Source of the DNA: Microbacterium stercoris
Lineage (GTDB): Bacteria; Actinomycetota; Actinomycetes; Actinomycetales; Microbacteriaceae
Direction: 5' to 3'
Assembly: GCF_017592545.1 (NCBI RefSeq)
Contig: NZ_JAGFOA010000002.1
Span: forward strand, 599,914-663,913
Length of the DNA: 64,000 nt
The stretch's first letter is position 1. The number at the start of each line of letters is the position of its first letter. Made by a program: the position numbers and the translations under genes. The notes below the pieces were generated by a model. It saw only the letters and a program-made list of their open reading frames with translations, was not told where the DNA came from and did no database searches. Positions 28,011 through 35,790 of this stretch are shown one piece after another.

Positions 28011-29092
28011 CCGTGCGCCGCGTCGTCATCCTCGGATCCACCGGATCCATCGGCACCCAGGCTCTCGACGTCATCCGGGCGAACCCGGAGCGATTCGAGG
28101 TCGTCGGTCTGTCGGCAGGCTCGAACGGCGCGGCGATGGCCGCTCAGGCGAAGGAGTTCGGCGTCGCCGACACCGCCCTGGGCGCCGCCGACGCGGAGCG
28201 CCTGGTGCGCTCCGTGGAGGCCGACGTGGTCGTCAACGGGATCACCGGATCCGTCGGCCTCGGCCCGACTCTGGCCGCGCTCGAGACGGGGCGCACGCTG
28301 GCGTTGGCGAACAAGGAATCGCTGATCGTCGGCGGCGAGCTGGTGAAGAGCATCGCGAAGCCCGGGCAGATCGTGCCCGTCGACTCCGAGCACTCCGCGC
28401 TGGCGCAGGCCCTCCGATCCGGCACCGCGGACGAGGTGCGTCGCCTGGTGCTGACCGCGTCGGGCGGCCCGTTCCGCGGGCGCTCGCGCGAGTCGCTGGC
28501 CGATGTCACACCGTCCGAGGCGCTCGCGCACCCGACCTGGGACATGGGGCGGGTCGTCACGACCAACTCGGCGACCCTCGTGAACAAGGGCCTCGAGGTG
28601 ATCGAGGCGCACCTGCTGTTCGACGTCCCGTACGACCGGATCGACGTCGTCGTGCACCCGCAGTCGATCGTCCACTCGATGGTGGAGTTCGTCGACGGCT
28701 CGACGATCGCGCAGGCGTCGCCGCCGGACATGCGCCTGCCGATCTCGCTCGGTCTCGACTGGCCGCACCGCGTCGCGGGCGTCGGCGCGCCGCTCGACTG
28801 GACGAAGGCCTCGGCCTGGACGTTCGAGCCGCTGGATGAGCAGGCCTTTCCCGCCGTCGCGCTCGCGAAGCAGGTCGGATCCGCCGGGCGCACCTTCCCC
28901 GGCGTCTACAACGCCGCCAACGAGCAGGCCGTCGACGCGTTCCACGAGGGCCGGCTGCCCTTCCTCGGCATCGTCGACACGGTTCGTCGTGTCGTCGACG
29001 CGCACGATGCCCCCTCCGAGCTCACGCGCGAGTCGCTCGCCGAGGCGGAGAACTGGGCGCGCGCCGAGGCCGACCGCATCATCGCCGCGTAA
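28007..29092 (+). CDS. dxr: 1-deoxy-D-xylulose 5-phosphate reductoisomerase
   Basis: Second enzyme of the MEP isoprenoid pathway: converts 1-deoxyxylulose 5-phosphate to MEP with NADPH and a divalent metal. The 361-residue product begins with the dinucleotide fold [17 protein letters not shown], and has [13 protein letters not shown] near 99-111, the metal-binding region PVDSEHSAL near 124-132, and the flexible active-site loop [18 protein letters not shown]. The C-terminal helical domain contains [11 protein letters not shown]. The GTG at 28007 overlaps the FKBP stop. ispG of the same pathway lies 6.7 kb downstream on the same strand, after rip1. Confidence 0.95.
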   Translation: MTVRRVVILGSTGSIGTQALDVIRANPERFEVVGLSAGSNGAAMAAQAKEFGVADTALGAADAERLVRSVEADVVVNGITGSVGLGPTLAALETGRTLALANKESLIVGGELVKSIAKPGQIVPVDSEHSALAQALRSGTADEVRRLVLTASGGPFRGRSRESLADVTPSEALAHPTWDMGRVVTTNSATLVNKGLEVIEAHLLFDVPYDRIDVVVHPQSIVHSMVEFVDGSTIAQASPPDMRLPISLGLDWPHRVAGVGAPLDWTKASAWTFEPLDEQAFPAVALAKQVGSAGRTFPGVYNAANEQAVDAFHEGRLPFLGIVDTVRRVVDAHDAPSELTRESLAEAENWARAEADRIIAA

Positions 29093-29122
29093 TCCGCGGC
29101 GGCCTCACCGCTTCGCCGAACA

Positions 29123-29159
29123 AGACGGCCCGGACCTCCATCGGAGATCCGGGCCGTCT
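29123..29159 (+). terminator. bidirectional terminator hairpin between dxr and the MurE-like gene
   Basis: Arms 29123-29139 and 29143-29159 form a 17-bp stem with one mismatch and a 3-nt loop. It sits between two convergent stops (29092 and 29176), so it probably serves both strands. Confidence 0.82.
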
Positions 29160-29175
29160 GCGTGTCAGCGGGCGC

Positions 29176-30804
29176 TCAGTGGTGCGAGCCGTCGTCCGCG
29201 TAGGGGTTCTTCCAGCGGCGCTCACCCACGGGCCAGCCGGCGTCGATGAGCGCCTGGCGGGCAAGCTCGCGACCGGAGTAGAACAGGCGCACACCCTGCA
29301 CGTCGCGGTGGTCCTGGTGGCCGGGGCCGAACCACATGAGCGCATCGCCGGGGCCGATCAGCTTCACGGCCTCGACGATGGCCGTCTCGGGGGGCGAGAT
29401 CTCGTAGGCCTCCTCCTCGGACTTCACCGAGCGCGCGCCCTCGAGCAGCATCCGGCGCACGATCGCCGGATCCTCCATGCGCGGGTTGTGATCGGTGATG
29501 ATCACGATGTCGCCGTAGTCACCGGCGGCCTTGCCCATGGCGAAGCGCTTGGTGGTGTCACGGCTGCCGTCGGCGCCGAGCATCACCACGAGCTTGCCGG
29601 CGGTGACGCGGCGAAGGCCCTCGAGCGTCTTCTCGATGCCCACGGGCGTGTGACCGAAGTCGACGTAGACGGCGGGGCCGCCCTCGCCGTGGATCTTCTC
29701 CGCGCGCCCGGGGAGGTGCGCCTTGATGCCCTCGTCGCGCGCGAGCGCCGAGGAGATGCGCTCCCAGTCGTAGCCGGCCTCGAGCAGCATGACGATCGCG
29801 GCACCCGAGTTGGCGGCCATATGCGGGCCGATGACGGGCACGAACGAGGTGAGCGTTCGGCCGTCCTCGTTGTTGGTCAGCGTGAAGCCGGTGCCCTCAA
29901 GGGTCTCTTCGTTCACGGTGACGGTCCACTGGGCGGTGGCGGCGAGATCCTGGTCGACGGCGATCGCGGGCGTCGCGATCGTGACCACGGGCACACCCGC
30001 GCGCTCCACGACGGTGGCGCCGGCCGGGGTGTCGAGGGAGACGACGGCGCGGCGGGCCCGATCCGGCTGGAACAGCGGCAGCTTCGCCTCGAGGTACTCG
30101 TCCATCCCCGAGAAGTCGTCCATGTGGTCGTGCGAGAGGTTCGTGAACATCGCCACGTCGAACACGACGGCATCGACGCGGTGGCGCATGATCGCCTGCA
30201 CGCTCACCTCGATGGCCGCCGCCTCGACGCCGCGCTCGCGCATCACCGCGAGAAGGGCGTGCATCTCGTACGCCTCGGGTGTCGTCAGGCGCGCCATGAT
30301 CCGCTCACCCGCGACGACGCGCAGGGCGGAGGAGGACAGCCCGGTGACGACGCCCAGCTGGCCGAGCAGGCCGTCGAGGAGGTGTGTGATGCTCGTCTTG
30401 CCGTCGGTGCCGGTGGTGCCGAACAGCAGCGGCAGGTCGTGGCTCGTGTCGAAGACCCACTTGGCGATCTCGCCCAGCTCGCCGCGCGGATCGTCGACGA
30501 TCAGGATCGGCAGGCCGGCACCGGCCGCGATGCCGGCGCCCTCCGCGTCGGTGAGGATCGCGGAGGCACCCAGCTCGGCGGTCTGCTGGGCGAACTCGGC
30601 CCCGTGGCGGTTGCGGCCGTGGATGCCCACGAACACCTCGCCGGGGTTCAGGTCGCTCGTGGCGATCGTGATGCCGGTGACGGTGACGCCATCGAGCGAT
30701 CCGCGGGTGTCGCGCGCGAAGCGCTCGGCGAGTTCGGTCAGGCTGCGCGCGGGCGTCTGTGCCGGACGCAGGACCGGAGGGATGTTCGAGCCAGTCTTCG
30801 TCAT
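29176..30804 (-). CDS. MurE-like Mur ligase (UDP-MurNAc-tripeptide ligase family)
   Basis: A 542-residue ATP-dependent amide ligase of the Mur family. It has the N-terminal UDP-MurNAc-binding domain, the P-loop GTTGTDGKTS (129-138), a central NLSHDHMDDF motif with the carbamylated-Lys region, and a C-terminal domain with DHNPRMEDP (D438-R442). MurE enzymes add the third amino acid to the peptidoglycan stem; DAP-adding enzymes have DNPR at this place. Here a His is inserted (D-H-N-P-R), so the amino acid added may differ. The gene stands alone, away from a dcw cluster, and may be an extra copy. CAGACTGGAG before the ATG resembles the proS upstream sequence; GGAG lies 5 nt from the ATG. Confidence 0.8.
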   Translation of the reverse strand: MTKTGSNIPPVLRPAQTPARSLTELAERFARDTRGSLDGVTVTGITIATSDLNPGEVFVGIHGRNRHGAEFAQQTAELGASAILTDAEGAGIAAGAGLPILIVDDPRGELGEIAKWVFDTSHDLPLLFGTTGTDGKTSITHLLDGLLGQLGVVTGLSSSALRVVAGERIMARLTTPEAYEMHALLAVMRERGVEAAAIEVSVQAIMRHRVDAVVFDVAMFTNLSHDHMDDFSGMDEYLEAKLPLFQPDRARRAVVSLDTPAGATVVERAGVPVVTIATPAIAVDQDLAATAQWTVTVNEETLEGTGFTLTNNEDGRTLTSFVPVIGPHMAANSGAAIVMLLEAGYDWERISSALARDEGIKAHLPGRAEKIHGEGGPAVYVDFGHTPVGIEKTLEGLRRVTAGKLVVMLGADGSRDTTKRFAMGKAAGDYGDIVIITDHNPRMEDPAIVRRMLLEGARSVKSEEEAYEISPPETAIVEAVKLIGPGDALMWFGPGHQDHRDVQGVRLFYSGRELARQALIDAGWPVGERRWKNPYADDGSHH

Positions 30805-30884
30805 GGTGTCTCCAGTCTGTCACGCGCCCCCGGATGACCCGCCGAGCGGAGCCTGTGCGGCCCCGCCCGGCGGGATGTGCCGGA

Positions 30885-31547
30885 TCAGGCCCGGCGCGAC
30901 GTGCGGCGGAACGCGGCGATCGCCACGACCAGCGCCGCGATGCCGGCGACGAGGCCGCCGGCGCCGAGCGCGACCGGCAGGGGATCGGCGGCGGCGCTGT
31001 CCGTCTCCTCGGACGACGCCGCCTCGTGGTCGCCGTGCCCGGACGCCGCGGCCCCCTCCGCCAGCGTCACCGTCGGCGCCGGGTAGTCGACGCTGTGCGG
31101 GTCGGCGCCCTCGGCCACCTCCTCCGACCACGACGACGACCCCTCCGCGCACATCTGCTCGACGGGGAAGGCGAGCGTGCCGCTCGCGTCATCGGCGTAC
31201 TTCACACCGACCTCCAGGGCGGCGCGCATGCCGTCGGCGACGGGCTCCGTCGCGGTGTAGGTGATGGTCGCGGGAAGGGCGGTCTCGGGGTCGCGCTCGA
31301 CCGCGATGTCCCACCCGGGCGTGATGGTGGGAGTGGCGGAGGCGATCTGCTCGGGCAGGTCGATCCGGATCGCGGTGGTCGGCGATCCGTCGCAGCCGTG
31401 GCTGAAGGCGAAGGTGAGCACGTCGTAGCCGCCGGCCACGGGTGTGCTCGGGGTGACGGTGACGTGGGCGCTGGCCGCCAGAGGGACGGCGAGAGCGAGG
31501 ACTCCGCCGGCGACGAGGCCGGCGGTGATGCGGGTGCGGATGTTCAT
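30885..31547 (-). CDS. YcnI-family (DUF1775) exported copper-associated protein
   Basis: A 220-residue membrane-anchored exported protein. A signal peptide (about 1-26) ends ASAHVTVTP, so the mature protein would start with His, as in the copper-binding YcnI domain. The domain (27-150) contains GYDVLTFAFSHGC with conserved Trp/His-type positions. A spacer with HGDHEAASSEE and a C-terminal membrane helix (about 192-212) with basic end follow. The frame extends upstream, but the ATG at 31547 has CAGGAGCAGTC before it. A small histidine-containing membrane protein is encoded just upstream on the same strand. YcnI proteins bind Cu(II) in Bacillus; the role here is by family. Confidence 0.85.
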   Translation of the reverse strand: MNIRTRITAGLVAGGVLALAVPLAASAHVTVTPSTPVAGGYDVLTFAFSHGCDGSPTTAIRIDLPEQIASATPTITPGWDIAVERDPETALPATITYTATEPVADGMRAALEVGVKYADDASGTLAFPVEQMCAEGSSSWSEEVAEGADPHSVDYPAPTVTLAEGAAASGHGDHEAASSEETDSAAADPLPVALGAGGLVAGIAALVVAIAAFRRTSRRA

Positions 31548-31640
31548 GACTGCTCCTGAGAAGGGGCGAGCGGCGTACGGGCGCGCGGAGAGGCGCCGTC
31601 GCACGGAGTGCTCGCGGAAGTAAGGGGACGCGTGCGCCGT

Positions 31641-32222
31641 TCAGGCGCCGGCGAGGGTCGGGGGCCCGCGCCGCGTCAGCGACCCCGGCAGGAGGGCGGG
31701 GCGGAGGTGCGCCGCGCGCGCCGCAGGGCGCGTGCGTGCAGCCGTGCGGGGACGGATCCGGCCTGTCACCGCACGGCGAAGCACCGCGAGGACCGCGCCG
31801 AGGATGGCGCGCACGGCCCGCTCGCCGCGCCACAGCAGGGCGACGGTGAGCAGGGCGGCGATCGCGTGGGCGACGTACATCGCGAGACCCTCGGCCACGG
31901 CCGGTCGCGCGGCGATCAGCGCGGGATCCAGTTGTCCGTGCGCATGCGCTGCGGTGACGCGGTCACCGGTCGGCGACCCCAGAAGCAGGAAGGCGGCGTG
32001 GAAGGCCACCTGGCTGATCGTGACGGCGGCGGCGAGACGACCGAGGTGCGGGCGCGGACCGACGAGGGCCGCGGCCACCGGCGTCGCGAGGGCGGCGATC
32101 AGCGCGATCAGCAGGGGTGCGGGGGCGGCTGCTCCTCCGAGGGTGTGCGAGGTCGCCGCCAGCAGGGTGGCCACCGACGCCACGAGCGCGCCGCGGAGGA
32201 CACGCTGCTGCCGGGAGGTCAC
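31641..32222 (-). CDS. small polytopic membrane protein next to ycnI
   Basis: A 193-residue protein with four or five hydrophobic segments (about 8-30, 35-58, 66-82, 107-125, 135-150) and an Arg/Pro-rich tail. The polar loop between segments holds AAHAHGQLD. I do not recognise the family. It lies 93 bp upstream of the YcnI gene on the same strand, so both may be in one transcript and take part in copper or membrane homeostasis (inference). The GTG start at 32222 is preceded by TACATT ending 6 nt upstream, so it is probably leaderless. It diverges from rip1 with 65 bp between the starts. Confidence 0.6.
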   Translation of the reverse strand: MTSRQQRVLRGALVASVATLLAATSHTLGGAAAPAPLLIALIAALATPVAAALVGPRPHLGRLAAAVTISQVAFHAAFLLLGSPTGDRVTAAHAHGQLDPALIAARPAVAEGLAMYVAHAIAALLTVALLWRGERAVRAILGAVLAVLRRAVTGRIRPRTAARTRPAARAAHLRPALLPGSLTRRGPPTLAGA

Positions 32223-32228
32223 CCTAAG

Positions 32229-32234
32229 AATGTA
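32229..32234 (-). promoter_or_regulatory. leaderless -10 element of the membrane protein gene at 32222
   Basis: TACATT on the minus strand ends 6 nt before the GTG start at 32222. Confidence 0.5.
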
Positions 32235-32275
32235 CCCGCGCGACCGGGAGGACGGGATTCATAGCCGCGGCGCAG

Positions 32276-32281
32276 TACCGT
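32276..32281 (+). promoter_or_regulatory. leaderless -10 element of rip1
   Basis: TACCGT ends 6 nt before the GTG at 32288. No SD is visible. Confidence 0.5.
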
Positions 32282-32287
32282 TGCCGC

Positions 32288-33577
32288 GTGGCAGTTCTCG
32301 CGTTCGTGATCGGTGTGCTCGTCGTCGTCGTGGGGCTCGGCGTCTCGATCGGTCTGCACGAGATCGGGCACCTCGCCCCGGCCAAGCGCTTCAATGTCGA
32401 GACGAGCCGATACATGATCGGCCTCGGTCCCGTGTTGTGGTCGAAGAAGGTCGGTGAGACCGAGTACGGCCTGAAGCTGCTTCCGATCGGCGGCTACATC
32501 TCGATGGCGGGCATGTACGCGCCGGTGCGGCAGAAGACCCGGATTCGCGGTGTGCTCGGCACGCTCGTGCAGGATGCGCGCGATGCGAACCACGAGTCGC
32601 TCGAGGGCGTCGACACCTCCCGGGCGTTCTTCCGTCTGCCGGTGTGGAAGCGCATCGTGATCATGCTCGGCGGCCCGTTCATGAACCTGTTGCTCGCGCT
32701 GGTGCTGTTCACCGTGCTCTACAGCGGGATCGGCCTGCAGCAGACCACCACGACGGTCGCGGCGGTCGCCGAGTGCGTGGTGCCCGCCGGCACGGAGGCT
32801 GCGGAGTGCGGGACGGATGATCCCGCGTCGCCCGCCAAGGCCGCAGGTCTGCTCCCGGGCGACACGCTCGTTTCGATCGACGGCGCGCAGGTCGCGACCT
32901 TCGCAGAGGCGTCCGAGATCATCCAGGCGCACCCCGACGAGGAGCTCTCGGTCGTCGTGCGGCGCGACGGAGCGGAGCAGGAGCTCCGTCTCACCCCCGT
33001 CCTCGCCGAGCGCGAGATCGCCGGTGACGACGGCGAGGTCACCACACAGAGCGTCGGCTTCGCGGGCATGACGGCGCAGGTGGCCCGCGTGCAGCAGCCC
33101 CTCTGGTCGGGGGCCCAGGCCACGGGCGACAGCCTCGTGCGGGTCGCCGGCATCATCGTGCAGCTGCCGGTGCGCCTGTGGGACACGGCGGTCGATCTGT
33201 TCACGGGTCAGCCGCGCGACGCCGACGGTCCGCTCAGCGTGGTGGGCGTGGGCCGCCTCGCGGGCGAGGTGGCCGCCGCCGAGGCGCCCATCCTGGATCG
33301 CGTCGGCGCGATGGTCGGGCTGCTCGGATCGGTCAACATCGCCCTGTTCGTCTTCAACCTGATCCCGCTGCTGCCGCTCGACGGCGGGCACGTGGCGATC
33401 GCGCTGTGGGACGGTCTCAAGCGCGCCTGGGCGAAGCTGCGCGGGGCGCCAGAGCCCGCTCCCGCCGACGCGACGAAGTTCGTGCCGGTGGCGCTGCTCG
33501 TGGTGGTGTTTATGGTCGCGATGGGCGCGCTGCTGATGGCCGCCGACCTGTTCAACCCCATCACCCTCGGCGGCTGA
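32288..33577 (+). CDS. M50 site-2 protease (Rip1/RseP-like)
   Basis: A 429-residue intramembrane zinc metalloprotease that cuts anti-sigma factors and other membrane proteins. The first helix contains the zinc motif HEIGH (H24, E25, H28). A second helix follows near residue 125-145. A PDZ domain occupies about 170-260 (AAGLLPGDTLVSIDGAQV), and the C-terminal half holds LIPLLPLDGGH near 359-369, with the third zinc ligand Asp. These are the standard S2P landmarks. The GTG start follows a leaderless -10. In Actinobacteria this gene normally lies between dxr and ispG. That is kept here, though three minus-strand genes plus the trpE-trpG gene interrupt the order. Confidence 0.93.
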   Translation: MAVLAFVIGVLVVVVGLGVSIGLHEIGHLAPAKRFNVETSRYMIGLGPVLWSKKVGETEYGLKLLPIGGYISMAGMYAPVRQKTRIRGVLGTLVQDARDANHESLEGVDTSRAFFRLPVWKRIVIMLGGPFMNLLLALVLFTVLYSGIGLQQTTTTVAAVAECVVPAGTEAAECGTDDPASPAKAAGLLPGDTLVSIDGAQVATFAEASEIIQAHPDEELSVVVRRDGAEQELRLTPVLAEREIAGDDGEVTTQSVGFAGMTAQVARVQQPLWSGAQATGDSLVRVAGIIVQLPVRLWDTAVDLFTGQPRDADGPLSVVGVGRLAGEVAAAEAPILDRVGAMVGLLGSVNIALFVFNLIPLLPLDGGHVAIALWDGLKRAWAKLRGAPEPAPADATKFVPVALLVVVFMVAMGALLMAADLFNPITLGG

Positions 33578-33603
33578 CGCGGGCTCCGCCCCGGCGGTCG
33601 GTC

Positions 33604-35562
33604 TCAGCCGGCGGCGTGCAGCACAAGACGCTCGAGCGTGCGCATCCCGTCGCGCGACAGGATCGACTCGAGGTGACCCTGCACCGAGGCGAAGCCGCGG
33701 CCGCGCAGCGCGTACACGTCGCCTGTCGTGGGCTCTGCGGCGACCTCGACGGTGCCGACCTTCCCGCAGCGGGTCTCGCTCGGAGTGAGCTTTCCGACCC
33801 CGGGCAGCACACGTGCCGTGAAGGTGTTGTAGAACCCGATCGAGGCGGGCTCGCCGAAGACGTCGACGGTCTTCTGCAGGCCCTGGTGCGGGCTCGCGAG
33901 CGGAGTCAGCGCGATCCCCATCCGGTCGGCGAGGATCTGGTGGCTCAGGCACACCGCGAGCAGGGGAGTGCCCGCCTCCAGGCGCCGCTGCACGACCTCG
34001 CGCATCCGCGCGATGCGCGGGTTCGCCTCATCCCGCGGGTCACCGGGGCCGGGGCCGGAGACGACGATCTCGGCCGCATCGAGCTGAGCGTCGGTGACCT
34101 CCGACCAATGCGCGATCGTCACATCGAGACCGAGGTGACGCAGCTGGTGCGCGAGCATCGTCGTGAAGCGGTCCTCGGCGTCCACGACGAGAGCCGAGCG
34201 TCCGTCCAGCGGCCCAGCGTCCGAGCCCTGCGGCTCGAGCCAGAACGGCGCCAGACGCGCGTTTCGGGACGCGAGCAGCTCGGCGATCCGCGGATCCTCC
34301 GCGAGCGGGCGGCGCTCGGGGGTGGGCTGATCCGGATCGGCGGCGGCCGGGGCCGGCACATCGCGCGGCACCGCGCCGATCGCGCCGAGCACGCCGGCGG
34401 CCTTGCCGTGGGTCTCTGACACCTCGCCCTGGGGGCTCGAGTGGCGCACCAGGGTGGCGCCCGCGGGCACGCGCAGGCGGCCGTCGACAAGGTAGGCGGT
34501 GCGGATCAGGATCGGGGCGTCGAGGTCGTGTCCGCCATCCGCGCGCGGCGTGAACAGGGCCGCGACCCCCGAGTAGTAGCCGCGGGGCGTGGTCTCGTGG
34601 CGGCGGATCACCGCGCACGCGTTCTGCATGGGCGAGCCGGTCACGGTGGGGGCGAACATCGTCTCGCGCAGGATGTCCCGCGGGTCGAGCCGGCTGATGC
34701 CCCGCAGCATGTATTCGGTGTGCGTGAGGCGCGACATCTCCTTGAGATGCGGGCCGGTGATCCGGCCGCCGTCGCTGCAGACAGCGCTCATCATCTTGAG
34801 CTCCTCGTCGACGACCATAAAGAGCTCCTCGGTCTCCTTGGTGTCGGTGAGGAAGGCGCTCAGCGTCTCGACCGTCGCGCCGCCGGCCGGGTGTCGGAAC
34901 GTGCCGGAGATGGGGTTCATCGTCACGGTGCTCGGCTCGCCGTCGCCGCCGGCCACCGCGGTGACGTGCGCTTCGGGGCTCGCGCCGACCGCGACGTGAC
35001 CGGGGGTGACGATCGCGAAGGTCCAGTACGCGCCGCGCTCGTGCTGCAGCAGCGCTCGGAACCAGGTGAGAGCGGCAAGGCGGGGGTCGGCGTCGACGCC
35101 CGCGGTGTAGTCGCGACGGATCACGAAGTTCGCGCCCTCGCCCCGGCCGATCTCGTCGGTGATCACCCGGCGCACGATGTCCGCGTAGTCGTCGTCGGCG
35201 ATGTCGAAGCCCGGATCCTCGAGGGTGATCGGCTCGCGCGGCAGCCCCTCGAGAACCTCGGCGACGTCGACCGTCGCGCGGTCTTCGACGAGCAGGCAGC
35301 GCAGGGGCGCGCCGTCGTCGTGGGCTTCGAAGCCGCGCTCGCGCACCTGGCGGTACGGCACGAGCGCGAGCACCTCGCGCGGTGTCCCGGACGCGTCGTG
35401 CAGGGGGATGTCGGCGAGCAGCTCGACATCCGCGATCTCGCCGGTCAGCACCTCGACGCGCGACACGACACCCGAGTCGTCGGCACGGGCGATCAGGGCG
35501 AAGGGCGCGTCCGGATCGGCCGCGAGGCGGTGGATCAGGTCGACGTTGGCGGTCCCGGGCAT
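33604..35562 (-). CDS. anthranilate synthase, fused TrpE-TrpG (PhzE-like)
   Basis: A 652-residue fusion enzyme. Residues about 1-420 are the chorismate-binding TrpE domain with GASPEAHVTAV, MNPISGTFRHP, and TVTGSPMQNACAVIRRHE. Residues about 450-652 are the class I glutamine amidotransferase TrpG domain. Its triad can be placed as C538 (AVCLSHQ), H630 and E632 (VQGHLES). It converts chorismate and glutamine to anthranilate. The GFYNTF segment and SHQ (not GHQ) around the nucleophile recall PhzE, the amino-deoxyisochorismate synthase of phenazine synthesis. The trp attenuator and Trp-codon leader upstream argue for tryptophan synthesis. The ATG at 35562 gives the natural start. Confidence 0.87.
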   Translation of the reverse strand: MPGTANVDLIHRLAADPDAPFALIARADDSGVVSRVEVLTGEIADVELLADIPLHDASGTPREVLALVPYRQVRERGFEAHDDGAPLRCLLVEDRATVDVAEVLEGLPREPITLEDPGFDIADDDYADIVRRVITDEIGRGEGANFVIRRDYTAGVDADPRLAALTWFRALLQHERGAYWTFAIVTPGHVAVGASPEAHVTAVAGGDGEPSTVTMNPISGTFRHPAGGATVETLSAFLTDTKETEELFMVVDEELKMMSAVCSDGGRITGPHLKEMSRLTHTEYMLRGISRLDPRDILRETMFAPTVTGSPMQNACAVIRRHETTPRGYYSGVAALFTPRADGGHDLDAPILIRTAYLVDGRLRVPAGATLVRHSSPQGEVSETHGKAAGVLGAIGAVPRDVPAPAAADPDQPTPERRPLAEDPRIAELLASRNARLAPFWLEPQGSDAGPLDGRSALVVDAEDRFTTMLAHQLRHLGLDVTIAHWSEVTDAQLDAAEIVVSGPGPGDPRDEANPRIARMREVVQRRLEAGTPLLAVCLSHQILADRMGIALTPLASPHQGLQKTVDVFGEPASIGFYNTFTARVLPGVGKLTPSETRCGKVGTVEVAAEPTTGDVYALRGRGFASVQGHLESILSRDGMRTLERLVLHAAG

Positions 35563-35593
35563 AGGGGTCACTCCTGGAGAAACGGCGGCCTGA

Positions 35594-35688
35594 CACAGAA
35601 AGACCGCCTGAGCGGCGGTCTGTTCTTCGAGTTCGCGAAAAAGCACCGCCTAGGAGGCGGGCCACCAGAAGGCGAGGTTCGCGGACAT
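35594..35688 (-). promoter_or_regulatory. trp transcription attenuator
   Basis: Between the leader peptide and the trpE-trpG gene, minus-strand RNA can form two exclusive structures. Segments 1 and 2 (arms 35656-35660 and 35646-35650, CCGCC/GGCGG) pair in the basal state. Segment 2 (35645-35650) can instead pair over 6 bp with segment 3 (35614-35619), giving the antiterminator. Segments 3 and 4 (35614-35621 and 35601-35608) form the 8-bp terminator GACCGCC-GCTCA-GGCGGTC followed by TTTCTGT. A ribosome stalled at the leader Trp codons would free 2:3 pairing and allow read-through. Confidence 0.85.
35650..35688 (-). CDS. trpL: trp leader peptide (MSANLAFWWPAS)
   Basis: A 12-residue leader with two adjacent Trp codons (UGG UGG) located immediately before the attenuator of the trpE-trpG gene. 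The ATG at 35688 follows the -10-like TACCTT (minus strand, from 35700 to 35695) by 6 nt, with no SD, so the transcript seems to start on the leader's own AUG. The stop TAG is within segment 1/2 of the attenuator, so the ribosome stalled at the Trp codons covers segment 1. This is classic attenuation. Trp-leader attenuators of this type are known in Actinobacteria. Confidence 0.88.
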   Translation of the reverse strand: MSANLAFWWPAS

Positions 35689-35694
35689 GCCGGA

Positions 35695-35700
35695 AAGGTA
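35695..35700 (-). promoter_or_regulatory. leaderless -10 element of trpL
   Basis: TACCTT on the minus strand ends 6 nt before the trpL ATG. It appears to be the promoter of the whole trpL-trpEG unit. Confidence 0.55.
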
Positions 35701-35778
35701 CCACAGGAGCAGGATCCGGCCCGCGCCCGAGGCATCGTGTGACATCGCCGCGCACAGCCGGGGTTCATATGGGCGCAC

Positions 35779-35784
35779 TACCCT
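35779..35784 (+). promoter_or_regulatory. leaderless -10 element of ispG
   Basis: TACCCT ends 6 nt before the GTG at 35791. The intervening GGAAGG is too close to the start to act as an SD. Confidence 0.5.
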
Positions 35785-35790
35785 GGAAGG

